Source: Abelmoschus esculentus
Taxonomy: Eukaryota; Streptophyta; Magnoliopsida; Malvales; Malvaceae
Direction of reading: 5' to 3'
Length of the DNA: 64,000 nucleotides
Assembly: GCA_035048815.1 (NCBI GenBank)
Contig: JAUCBN010000042.1
Location: 8,742,001-8,806,000 of the forward strand
A model generated the notes under the pieces. The model saw nothing but the letters and a program-made list of their open reading frames with translations, did not search any database and was not told where the DNA came from. Shown one piece after another: positions 11,255 to 21,586 of this stretch (its first letter is position 1; every line of letters starts with the position of its first letter). The translations under genes and the position numbers were made by a program.

Positions 11255-12853
11255 ATGATCATTGATGGCCCAAATGAAGGAGAGACGACTGCTAGGGAAG
11301 AGCAGCTTCCTCCATCCGTGGGTGTACCTCTGGTTACATAGGGTGGTCAGTTTAGAGAGTTTGAACCGTTAATACAGGCTATGACGGGTGCGCTTCAGGC
11401 TGTTGTTGTTGGAGTGAGTATTCCTGCTCCTGCACCTGCTATTGTTGTTACCCCTAGGCTACCTCTAGAGTGACTACGTAGCTTGGGTGGTGTTGAGTTC
11501 CGTGGTTCGGATCCGAGCTCAGCTGAGGAGTGGTTGGCTAGTACAAAGAGGATCTTGGATCAGATGAATTGTCAAGATACTAGGAGGTTGGGTTGTTTAG
11601 TTTCTTTACTCCAGGGAGATGTTTATCGTTGGTGGACTACCACGAGAGATGGTGTAGCTATCGGTAATGTTACTTGGGAGTATTTTCGAACTGCTTTTGT
11701 GCAGAAGTTTTTGGGTCCGCAATATAAGGATACAAGGAAGCGGGAGTTTATGTCCTTGGTGCAAGGTGCTATGACAGTGGCGGAGTATGAGATACAGTTT
11801 GTCAGGATGAGCCACTATTCCCCCGAGTTGGTTCCCACTGAGCGGAAACGGTGTGATAGGTTCCGTTATGGGTTGGATCCTGAGATTAAGACTTACTTGT
11901 TAGTCGCTGAGTATATTGAGTTTGATGTGCTGGTAAATAGAGCCAAAGATGTTGAGGAGTTTCTAAGAGAGGCTGGGAAGTCTTCCGACATCGGGAAGAG
12001 GCTTGCTGAGGCCAATGCTTAGGGTAAGAGGTTTTGAGACAACCAGTATAGGGCTGATCGCCGTCGAAGTAACTTTGGACGCGGTGGCCGAGCTCAGCAG
12101 TTTGGTAGATGTGAAGGTGATGTTACAGTTTGTACCATGTGTTCTAGGCGCCATCCAGGAGAGTGTTGATGGGACATTGGTGCTTATATTGGTTGTAGAT
12201 CGAAGGATCATAAGAAGCGTGATTGCCCAAGATTTGCTTGTGAGTCTGGTGATCGGGCAGATATAGCTGTGACACCTGGTAGAGGATGCGGTCATGGTAT
12301 AGGTCCTTTCCAGAGGCAAGGTGATGGGCGTAGAGTTTATGCTCAGTGTTGGACCCGTAATGCCACAGATGTTGTTGCAGGTACTTTTTCTTTGCAAAAT
12401 GTACCATTGTTTTCTTTGATAAACTTAGGATCTACGCAATCTTATGTTTTGAGTGAGAATGCATATTTGTTGGATGTTCCGATTGAGGTTTTGGATGTGG
12501 GTTTGGTGGTTATAAATTCTTTTGATGAGACGGTTACGGTAAGGAGGTTGTATAAAAGGTGTCCGTTGATGGTGCAAGGATATGTTTTTGAGGTTTACTT
12601 GATGGAGTTGCCTTTCCATGGCTTTGATATTATCTTGGGTGTAGATTGGTTGACGGAACATAGAGCAGTGGTGGACTTTGATAACAAAAGAGTTACCGTG
12701 AGGTTGTTGGATGGTACTGAGGTTGTGGTGAAGAAAAAGTATATAGGGATCTTGTCTAATGTGGTTTCGACCTTACAAGCAGGGAGGATGATGCATCATG
12801 GTGGTGTGACATATCTAGCCTATATGATGAATCCAGGTATAGGAGATGTTTAG
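11255..12853 (+). pseudogene. RE2 gag-protease, broken by in-frame stops
   Basis: One frame from ATG 11255 to TAG 12851-12853 reads gag then protease without frameshift. It is interrupted by stops at 11339 (TAG), 11471 (TGA), 12020 (TAG), 12035 (TGA) and 12167 (TGA). Most fit CAG or CGA codons changed by C to T. The gag core at 11483-12010 has the chromovirus pattern (EEWLASTKRILDQM, YRWWTT, KREFMSLVQGAMTVAEYE). A CCHC knuckle at 12185-12226 has lost its first Cys (Tyr instead). The retropepsin part at about 12380-12660 has LINLGSTQSYV where LIDSGST is usual. The catalytic Asp is therefore Asn (codon 12422-12424), again a transition. Gag packages the RNA and protease cuts the polyprotein. This copy can do neither. 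Confidence 0.92.
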
Positions 12854-13472
12854 TGCAAGACATTCGAGCAGTGCGCGATTTTTTGGAAGTATTTCCTGAG
12901 GAGCTGCCAGGATTACCTCCTGATCGCGATATGGAGTTTGGTATTGAGACTTATGCTGGTACTAATCCAGTGTCTATTGCTCCTTATCGTATGACACCTA
13001 ATAAGTTGAAAGAATTGAAGATGCAGTTGCAGGAGTTGCTTGACCGAGGTTTTATACGACCGAGTGTATCACCTTGGGGTGCACCGGTGTTGTTTATAAA
13101 AAAGAAGGATGGCACTATTAGATTGTGCATTGATTACCAGCAATTGAATAAGTTGACCGTGAAGAATAAGTATCCTTTGCTCAGGGTTGACGATCTGTTT
13201 GATCAATTTCGAGGTGCAAGTGTATTCTCGAAGACTGATTTGAGATCGAGGTATTATCAGTTGAAAGTAAAGGAGTTTAATGTGTTGAAGACGGCTTTTC
13301 GGACAAGGTATGACCACTATGAGTTTTTGGTGATACCGTTTGGTTTGACGAATGCCCCTACTGCTTTTATGCTTATGATGAACCGAGTGTTTCATGAATA
13401 CTTGAACCAGTTTGTGATAGTATTCGTAGATGATATCTTTGTGTATTCACGTACTGGGAAGACCAATATTGG
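12853..13472 (+). pseudogene. RE2 reverse transcriptase, N-terminal part (split by RE3)
   Basis: A frame shifted by one from gag-protease reads the start of Ty3/gypsy reverse transcriptase. It shows FPEELPGLPPDRDMEFGI, then FIKKKDGTIRLCIDYQQLN, then LPFG-like VIPFGLTNAPTAF, and the catalytic box FVDD at 13423-13434 (usual YVDD or FVDD). The coding sequence then breaks off at GKTNI, where RE3 begins at 13473. The remainder continues at 21587. The frame change relative to gag-protease near 12840 is probably an indel, since this family normally has one polyprotein frame. The nominal GTG start at 12853 has no meaning. Confidence 0.93.
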
Positions 13473-14775
13473 TGATAAGTGCTCAAATCACTATCACTTT
13501 CTACACTTTTCATGGGCACTTATCGTCAATTCTACACCTACTTAAACCAATGCATGGACTTAATATGATATATTTTGGAATTATGCTATTAAAGAATATA
13601 TTTATAGAAAAGGCGTACTTTACTACATTTTCTTATCCGTGCAGGAACATGTATTGTCGAGGCAGCAGAAGGAGGCCGAGGCAGGACCTAATGCCGAGGC
13701 AGCTGAGAAGAAAAAACGATATGGCTGACAGTTGAAAGAGAAAATTGAGGAGAGCATTACTGAGTAAAAAGCCCAAGGACAAGGCCACGCGGGATTAAAC
13801 CTTCTAGAAGATCAAACTTGGAAATATTTAACCTAAGTGCATAACTTGTTCCCTACTCCAAGTTGTACTCTAATTAGGAAAGGTTTGCCCTAGGCCAAGC
13901 CTATATAAAGGCATAGCTGTCCTAGGGTTTGAAGGAGGCAAAAATTAGAGAGAATTAGATAGACATATTTCGAGAGAGTCTTAGGAACAATTCTTTCCAT
14001 CATGTTCTATGTTTTGTTAGGGTGTTGGTGAAGGTTGTTAAGTATTTGTGAGAGTAGATTGTATTTTGATTCTTATTTCAATGCAATAAAATATCGAAGT
14101 TTGCTTACTCTTTTCTATTCTTTGTTCTTGCATCCAAGCCCGGGAGGAAAGTTTGCAAGTAATCCATTTGTCTAGACTCGGGAGAATTAGACTCACGAAA
14201 GGAATAAGTGCGGTATTCGCTTAATTGAGGATACTAACTCAGCCTAGGGATAGGTTAAGAGTTTCAGCGTCTAAAAGAAGTGTGGGATTGGTTATTGGTT
14301 ATAATTGATTAACGTCGGGAGGTATCATCAAGGACTGACCTTCAACAACGTTTCGACTTAGGGATAAGCGGAGCCATACATGGACACTTTGCCGAACTTT
14401 GGTAAATTTGCCCAAGAGCAAGGGATTGCCGCGGCAGAGTACATTGTCATTGCCGAGACAGTATCTGCAGTACTGCCGAGATAGTTCAGTGCAATTGCAT
14501 TGGAATAGGAAGTAGATCAATCGAATCCACAATACGATATAACTGGATCCTATCCTATCTCTCTCAGAATTGTTATTACTTTAGTTAGCTTAGTTTATTA
14601 GTTAATTCAATATCAACTAAATTGTGTTTTTACTTTTCTTTTATAGAATCAAGAAGACCAAAGCAAACATAATAAGTATACCAATCCCTGTGGAGATGAT
14701 ATTCGATAAATGCTTATCACTTTATTACATGACGTGTACACTTGCACTTAATTGCGCATCTTTTTTCACGCATCA
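13473..14775 (+). mobile_element. RE3 5' LTR
   Basis: Starts TGATAAGTGCTC and ends CACGCATCA, and aligns with 20251-21584. A deletion of about 31 bases near 13765 (relative to 20541-20580) accounts for the length difference. It holds the TATA box at 13902, an AATAAAA at about 14084, and several copies of the GCCGAGGC-type motif described in the findings. Confidence 0.93.
13902..13910 (+). promoter_or_regulatory. RE3 LTR TATA box
   Basis: TATATAAAG lies in the context GCCAAGCCTATATAAAGG, which is conserved in the 3' LTR at 20712-20720. The RE4 LTR has CTATATAAG on minus at 44631-44640, and the solo LTR has CTATAAATAC at about 35224-35233. Conservation at the same relative place in four LTRs supports it as the core promoter of the family. 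Confidence 0.75.
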
Positions 14776-14781
14776 AGTTTT

Positions 14782-14798
14782 TGGCGCCATTGTCGGGG
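14782..14798 (+). promoter_or_regulatory. RE3 primer-binding site (tRNA-Asp type)
   Basis: TGGCGCCATTGTCGGGG begins six bases after the LTR end. It fits the TGGCGCCGTTGCCGGGG primer site typical of Athila-type elements, which pairs with the 3' end of tRNA-Asp. The two differences are transitions. The intact form is present in RE4 at 43751-43767. Confidence 0.85.
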
Positions 14799-14880
14799 AT
14801 TGATAACTGAATTTTTTTTTTATATTCTTGCTTTATTTTTTTAATTATTTTTATTTTAGTTTTTATTTGGTTTTTGGTGT

Positions 14881-17400
14881 ATGACCAGAGCTAACCCTAA
14901 CACTCCATTACGTGATATCGACCCAGAAATCGAAAGAACTTATCAGAGGCTGAGAAGACAGATCCAAGGAGCCATGGCAGTGAATCCAGGAAATCATAAC
15001 CTACTTGAAGGCATTGGAGGCCAGCAACAGCAACCACTGCCGCAACCACTGTCGCAACCACTGTCGCGGCAGCTAACTGTCAGAGACTTTCTGGTGGAAG
15101 ATTTAAATGGATTAAATCCTGGGGTTGTTACACCAGAGATTGAGGCAATCCACTTTGAACTTAAACCAGTAATATTCAATATGCTCAATACTATTGGATA
15201 ATTCACTGGGGCTGCAACAGAAGATGTCAGGCAGCATCTCAAATCCTTCATGGAAGTATGCAACTCTTTCAAAATCCAAGGAGTTCATGAAGATATTTTG
15301 AGGCTGAAATTTTTCCCCTATTCAAGGAGGGATAAGCCCAAAACCTGGTCGAACAGCATTCCGGCAGGATCAATTAGATCTTGGAGTAAACTCTACCGAG
15401 AATTCATTACGAGATTTAACCCTACAAATTTATATGATAGAATCTGTAATGAGACCACTTCATTTAGATAGGCTAATGACAAACCTATCTACGAGACTTG
15501 GGAATGCTACAGAGAGTTACTGAAAAGATGTCCACTACATGGATTCTCATTATGGACGCAAGTAACCATGTTCTATAATGCCACCAAATCCCCGACTAGA
15601 ATGATGTTGGATGCCTCAGCAAACGACAATCTCCTTGATAAAGCCCCGGAAGAAGCTATAGAGATTCTGAACAAACTTGCAAGGAACGATTTCCAATTTC
15701 CTACTTCTATGCGAGGAGGATTAAGATGCCACGCCACAGTAAATGAACCAGAAAACAACAATTCGGTGGCAACACAGTTGGCATCTTTAACAAAAATGAT
15801 TCAGAACATGCAAGTACAACAAAATACTCATGAAATGAAGGCTATAAATTCTTCTGAGTATATGCAAGATGAGGAAACTAGATTTTATGTGGGAAATTAC
15901 AACCGGAATAACAACAAGATATCAAATATATATAATCCGGCTTGGAAAAGGCACCCGAATTTTTCATGGAGCAACCCTAACAATGCCTTAAACCCCACAA
16001 ACCAGACCTCTAATAATCAACCACTGTCGCAACAATAGATGCAGCAGTCACTGCCGTAGCAGCATTTACAACAGTCACTACCGTAGCAGCAAATGCATCA
16101 GCAGCAACAGCCTATGAACTCACTAGAGAATACTCTCAAGGCCTTTATTATAAAAACTGAATCATATATGGTTGAGAACAGTAATTTCATGAAGAGGACT
16201 GATGACTTCATGAACAGAACAGAGACGAGACTGCAAAACCAAGAGGCTGCTAAATTCCTTCGAAACCCAAGTTGGTCAATTCGCTCAAAGACAAAATACA
16301 AGACCACAGGGGGATTACCTAGCAATACTGAAGTTGCTAAGGGAAAGGGCCATAAACAGTGCAAAGCAATAACAACAAGAAGTGACCTACAACTGAAGGA
16401 AACAATGCGCAAGTCCGCAACCAAAGCTCCACAAACAATACAAGAGGATACAGATAAGAAGGACTTGGATGTTGAACAGACTGAGCGCGAAGACGATTCC
16501 CCAGTAGAAAGCTTGGCAGCACCTGCACTTCCTGCCGAGACAGCAAGACAAACAGTGGTCCCAGGTATTAAATTTCAATCTAATGAAACCCTAGATGAGA
16601 TGCGACCACCACCACCTTTCCCACAAAGACTAAAAAAACAGAAACATGACCATCAGTTTAAGAAATTCCTTGATATACTAAAGCAAGTCCACATTAACTT
16701 GTCATTCATTGTGGCAATTGAACAGATGCCCAACTACGCTAAATTCTTGAAAGACATTTTGTCCAAAAGAAAGAAGCTAGGTGAGTTTGAGACAGTGGCA
16801 ACAACTGAAGGATGCATGGCAATGCTGCACAATCACATGCCACCCAAACTGAAAGATCCTAGATGCTTCACCATACCTTGTGCGATAGGTAACAATTATG
16901 AAGGAAAGACACTCTGTGACCTAGGGGCAAACATAAATCTCATGCCTAAATTAGTTTTTCAGAAACTTGGTATAGGAAGAGCAAAACCTACGACAATGTT
17001 GCTTCAACTTGCGGATAGATCCTATGTGCATCTAGAAGGAAAAATTGAAGACATATTGGTAAAGGTTGATAAGTTTATTTTCCCTGCAGACTTCCTTTTC
17101 CTTGATTGTGAAGAAGATGAAAATGCATCGATCATCCTAGGAAGACTTTTCCTTACTACTGGACGAACCTTGATAGATGTAGAAAATGGAGAGTTGACAA
17201 TAAGGGTCAATGATCAGCAAGTAAAACTCAATGCATTCCATAATTTGAGAAAATTTGATAGTCCAAAAGAGTGCAAAGCCCTCGAAACAACAGAAGTTGA
17301 TGCCAAAATATCCTGCCTAGGCAACACACTCAACAGATTATTTGGCAAGAAAATTAAGACCAATGGAGAGGCAGGAAAGAAGGAAGGGATTGGCCAGTAA
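14881..17400 (+). pseudogene. RE3 gag-protease ORF1, five in-frame stops and no frameshift
   Basis: A single frame of 840 codons runs from ATG 14881 to TAA 17398-17400. It is broken only by TAA 15199, TAG 15469, TAG 16036, TAG 16057 and TAG 16084. Each fits a CAA or CAG codon after one C to T change. The order is a disordered head with a glutamine/proline tract, the gag core (LRLKFFPYSRRDKPKTW near 15300, then SWSKLYREFITRF), a second Q-rich tract near 16000-16120, a K/E/T-rich hinge, and a retropepsin-like protease (CDLGANINLMP at about 16916-16948 with Asp codon 16918-16920, then IILGRLFL near 17137). Athila gag-protease has this order. A polymerase part should follow but the frame simply ends. 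Some function may have persisted until recently, since no indel has broken the frame. Confidence 0.9.
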
Positions 17401-17705
17401 CTATAGAAACAACCAGGCCAACAACAGACAAGCAATTTGGGAGATACATTTACATGCACTCCATCAATAACTTAGTCTCTTCCCTTCTATTTTATTCTAT
17501 TATATTATGATTAGTTTTATTCTATATGCTTATTTTATTTTTATTATTTTCTTTTAAGTGATATTTTTTTATTAAGTTTATTTCAATTTTCTTTTTTTTA
17601 GGACAATAAAATCAAGAATAACAGAGAAATAATTTAGGGCAGAAACCCTACCGAGGGCAGTAAACAGTATCAGAAGTCGCAGACATCCCAAAGGAAAGAA
17701 ATAGT
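17401..17705 (+). other. RE3 spacer after gag-protease
   Basis: T-rich non-coding sequence where reverse transcriptase would be expected in an autonomous Athila element. No pol remnant is visible in any frame. A few GCCGAG-like motifs occur near 17650. The deletion is therefore old and clean. Confidence 0.6.
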
Positions 17706-17822
17706 GTAACGACTATCTGCCGAGTTTTACGTCGCGGTAGTATATGCTAACGGACAATAAATTCAAAACGACTACAAAACGGCTAGTGGTTAAGACGGTC
17801 ACACTGTTGAGGCCTATATAAA
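17706..17822 (+). promoter_or_regulatory. Putative internal promoter of RE3 ORF2
   Basis: A block of 117 bases begins GTAACGACTATC, contains ACTACAAAACGGCTAG and ACGGTCACACTG, and ends with the TATA box TATATAAA at 17815-17822. That box is about 147 bases before the ORF2 ATG at 17962. RE4 has the same block in the same order and also 117 bases long (42088-42204, minus), and it too lies before its ORF2. Roughly four in five positions agree by eye. A CT-rich leader with similar phrases (CTTGAACTATTC) follows in both. I infer a promoter for a separate ORF2 transcript. Confidence 0.55.
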
Positions 17823-17961
17823 CAACATCATATTCTTGAACTATTCACTATTGCATTCTTGAAATTCTTTAGAATTCTACTCTTGCTCTCATAATACTCT
17901 CACAATATTCTTGAAAATTTTTCAGAACTCTCGATCAAAACTCTCAATCTAACAATCATCA

Positions 17962-19428
17962 ATGGCAGCATACACCATATTTGCCCCCGTCACTGTTGTA
18001 GAAAGATTCAATAAATCTTTTGTCGCACGGCAGCTGTGGGAAGAACAGGGATTTCAACAATCTGAGGAAGAAAATCTCGGCATTGAGCACTATTTGTTCA
18101 TCAAAATTCAGCATCAAAAATGGAAACTCTTCTACCTACAACCTGATCAAGCCAATGCAACCATAATGTGAGAGTTCTATGCACATGGACCCAGCAAGGA
18201 CAACCTATTTGTCCACTGCCGAGGCAGACCGGTACACCTTGATGATGAGACAATTAATCAGTTCTACGGCCTAGCATCGAGACGAGATCGACATGCCGAA
18301 TTCATGGACGTCATCACCACACAAGATTACAAGCAAATCAAGGAGGAACTTTTTTACAACAACACTCCATGAGAAACTGGTGCCCATAGAGGTTTTGTGA
18401 CAAGGCAAAGCCTCAGGCCCGAGGCAAAAATATGATGCACATTCGTCAAGAGACGCCTCATCCCTACTTCCCACAACAACACAGTGGACCGAAAGAGATT
18501 GGTGTTGATCCACTCAATCATCAACAAAAGGAGCATCAACATTAGAGAAATCATCCTTCAAGAAATTCATGATTGAGTACCAGTAGAGGATACCGATGAA
18601 TACACACCAACAAGGAAAGGATGGACGAGAGAATTCTGCCACAGGGTGATGCAGATCACACAAGCAGAACCTGTCCAGGCAACACCGCAATAATTTACTT
18701 ATGATTACACTGCCGGAGCATAATACACGGTAGAGATGCCAGGTACTGCCGAAGCCCCTACCGTAGCAGATCCCTACTAGGAAATCCTTCAAAGGATGGA
18801 AGCCATGGACCTTCGCCAACAAAGATACATGGAATACCAACGAGACTTCAACAGCACCCTCGCTCAGATGATGATGCAGAGCTTTCCCAACCAAGGAGTG
18901 CAATTTTCAGAATTCCCTACAAACATATATGTAACGGCAGCACCTTACACAAAGACGACTCCATCCCCAGGGTCGAGACCATTCTTTACCTCCAGACCAC
19001 AACAACGATACCATGTAGCTGGTCCATCTAGGGCAGCAGATGCTGCTGCAGTATCATCCGAAAGCAGAAAACCTTCAAAGAGAAGGGGAGTTTTCAGCAT
19101 TCCCCCAAGATCACCGATACCAATGGTTAGTCTATCAGTTGAGATAGATGCCTGCATTCATCAAAGCTCATCAACTACCGAGCCCAGTATCCAGCCTACG
19201 GGGGCTGATTCAGAAAATGAAGGAGGCACTAAAATCATGGATACAAAAGATGAAGGAGGAGAAGAAATCATCACCATCGCCATCAGCAACCAGACCGAGA
19301 AGACAAATTGTGGAAGAAAGTTCTTCCGAATCATATTAATTGTTCTTCTTTATTGTTGCCAATATAAATTGTTTTCTGATATTTTTCTCTGCTTATATAT
19401 TTTTACCTACTGCCTACCCCTAAATTAA
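17962..19428 (+). pseudogene. RE3 ORF2, putative plant transposon protein type
   Basis: The frame from ATG 17962 (context ATCATCAATGG) has in-frame stops at 18169, 18370, 18433, 18574, 18691, 18721 and 18778, and a long open tail to 19428. The first half carries the conserved set RQLWEEQGF, EFYAHGPSKD, VHCRGR, FYGL, DRKRL and RKGWTREF. This set is shared with RE4 ORF2 and resembles what databases call putative plant transposon protein. Its role in Athila-like elements is unknown. About 27 residues present in RE4 near YGKKDKGPLYFPS are missing here. The second half has a basic/Q patch (DLRQQRYMEYQRDF) and a low-complexity tail. Comparison with RE4 explains most stops as CGA, CAA or TGG codons altered by transitions. 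The last 40 residues are probably out of frame. Confidence 0.8.
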
Positions 19429-20250
19429 GCATTGAGGACAATGCTTGGTTTGAGTTTAGGGGTGTAGAGCCACTGCCGAGGCTATCTACTGTCGCGGCCC
19501 TACCATGAAAATAAAATTTATAGTGATAAAATTTTTTGTTTTAAATCCACCACTGTACTCAAAATTGTTGTCATACTTTTGCACTACTCTTCATCAGTAT
19601 TGTCTTAATTATTCTTAAAGGCAATAGAAATCTTTCTCCTTACCATAGTTAGGATCTGTTTTGAAGACTTGATTCTAGGATACTTAAGGAGAAAAACTTA
19701 GAACCTTGCTATAAGGTTGAACTTTAAAAATACTTTTGGGACTTGTTTGGCTATAGGAATTCTTTTAATAAACTTAGGTGATAAAGACTTAGATTTTGGA
19801 AAGGTGACTAGAGGTGCCTATCACCGGCTCTATGAAAGACTATTCTTCATGCTAGAGGTGCCCGAAATTGGCTCTAGTATGCATAAAAGAATAGCAAAAG
19901 AAATCAAGAGTTAAGACATAGAAAACATAATACTTGAGGTGCCTGAAATTGGCTCAAGAAATTATTGTTATAAGAAGAGTACACTAAAACCAAGTCTACT
20001 TATCTTAAACTTAGAGTTTATCTAAGAAGGTCTTTACTCAAACTTGTCCATAAAAACACACACAAACACACACTAACCTTATAGTTTGACTTCTAGGTAT
20101 ACCCTTGAGAAACCGAAAGGTTATGTCTAAAAAATAGACATAGTTATGGTGGGGAGAATAGATGGAAGCATAAGACCAAGAGGGAACAGAGTTGGAGAAG
20201 TTGATGGTTTGCATTGCTTGAGGACAAGCAATAATTCGATTTTGGGGGTG
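19429..20250 (+). other. RE3 3' untranslated region with polypurine tract
   Basis: Non-coding sequence between ORF2 and the 3' LTR. The polypurine tract TTTTGGGGGTG (20240-20250) abuts the LTR and is preceded by GAGGACAAGCAA, an arrangement usual in Athila-type elements. A second, very similar arrangement (GAGGACAATGCTTGG then GAGTTTAGGGGTG, 19434-19466) occurs 790 bases earlier. Between them are two imperfect copies of a phrase built on GAGGTGCC and AAATTGGCTC near 19855 and 19937. A 65-codon frame at 19717-19914 has no support. Confidence 0.7.
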
Positions 20251-21584
20251 TGATAAGTGCTCAAATCACTATCACTTTCTACACTTTTCATGGGCACTTA
20301 TCATCAATTCTACCCTACTTGAACCAATGCATGGACTTAATGTGATATATTTTGGAATTATGCTATTAAAGAATATATTTGTAGAAAAGGCATACTTTAC
20401 TGCATTTTCTTATCCGTGCAGGAACAAGTATTGCCGAGACAGCAAAAGGAGGTCGAGGCAAAACCTGATGCCGAGGCAACAGAGAAGAAAAAGCGATATG
20501 GTTGGCGGTTGAAAGAGAAAATTGAGGAGAACATTGCTGAGCAAGAAGCCCAAGATTCGGAGCTAAACAACACAAGAAAAGCCCAAGGACAAGGCCACAC
20601 GGGATTAAACCTTCTAGAAGATCAAACGTGAAAATATTTAACCTAAGTGCTTAACTTGTTCCCTACTCCAAGTTGTACTCTAATTAGGAAAGGCTTGCCC
20701 TAGGCCAAGCCTATATAAAGGCATAACCGTCCTAGGGTTTGAAGGAGGCGAAAATTAGAGAGAATTAGATAGACATATTTTGAGAGAGTTTTATGAACAA
20801 TTCTTCCCATCATGTTCTAAGTTTTGTTAGGGTGTTGGTGAAGGTTGTTAAGTATTTGTGAGAGTAGATTGTATTTTGATTCTTATTTCAATGCAATAAA
20901 ATATCAAAGTTTGCTTACTCTTTTCCATTCTTTGTTCTTGCATCCAAGCCTGGGATGGAAGTTTGTAAGTAATCCATTTTCTAGACTCGGGAGAGTTAGA
21001 CTCACAAAAGGAGTAAGTGCGGTATTCTCTTAATTAAGGATACTAACTCAGCCTAGGGATAGGTTAAGAGTTTCAGCGACTAAAAGAAGTATGGGATTGG
21101 TTGTTAGTTATAATTGATTCATGTCGGGAGGTATCATCAAGGACAAACCTTCAATAGCGTTTCGACTTAGGGATAAGCGGAGCCATACACGGACACTTTA
21201 CCGAACTTTGGTAAATCTGCCCAGGAGCAAGAGATTGCCACGGCAGAGGATATTGTCGCTGCTGAGACAGTATCTGCAGTACTGCCGAGGCAGTGCAGTG
21301 CAATTGCATTGGAACAGGAAGCAGATCAATCAAATCCACAATACGATATAACTGGATCCTATCCTATCTCTCTCATAATTGTTATTACTTTAGTTAGCTT
21401 AATTTACTAGTTAATTCAATATCAACTAAATTGGTTTTTTACTTTTCTTTTATAGAAGTAAGAAGACCAAAGGAAACATATTAAGTATACCAATCCCTGT
21501 GGAAATGATATTCGATAAATGCTTATCACTTTATTACTTAACGTGTACACTTGCAGTTAATTGCGCATTTTTTAGCACGCATCA
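20251..21584 (+). mobile_element. RE3 3' LTR
   Basis: Starts TGATAAGTGCTC right after the polypurine tract and ends CACGCATCA at 21584, followed by RE2 coding sequence. Length 1334. It holds the TATA box at 20712-20720 and keeps about 31 bases that are lost from the 5' copy. A 71-codon frame at 20416-20631 lies wholly in the LTR and is not a gene. Confidence 0.93.
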
Positions 21585-21586
21585 AT

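Larger units (their letters stand above)
13473..21584 (+). mobile_element. RE3, Athila-like non-autonomous element inside RE2
   Basis: Two LTRs of 1303 and 1334 bases flank a 5.5 kb interior with a tRNA-Asp-type primer site, gag-protease, a second ORF of the plant-transposon-protein type and a G-rich polypurine tract. No reverse transcriptase, RNase H or integrase is present. The space where they should lie (17401-17961) is 560 bases of non-coding sequence. The flanking bases ATTGG and ATCGA agree at three of five positions. A target duplication altered by transitions is possible but not proven. The insertion splits the RE2 reverse transcriptase. The two LTRs show about seven differences in their first 165 bases by eye, mostly transitions, so RE3 is not very recent. 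Confidence 0.92.

Noticed and set aside
16098..16578. Minus-strand open frames opposite RE3 ORF1
   Set aside because: They are antisense shadows of the gag-protease frame, with no motif and no start context.
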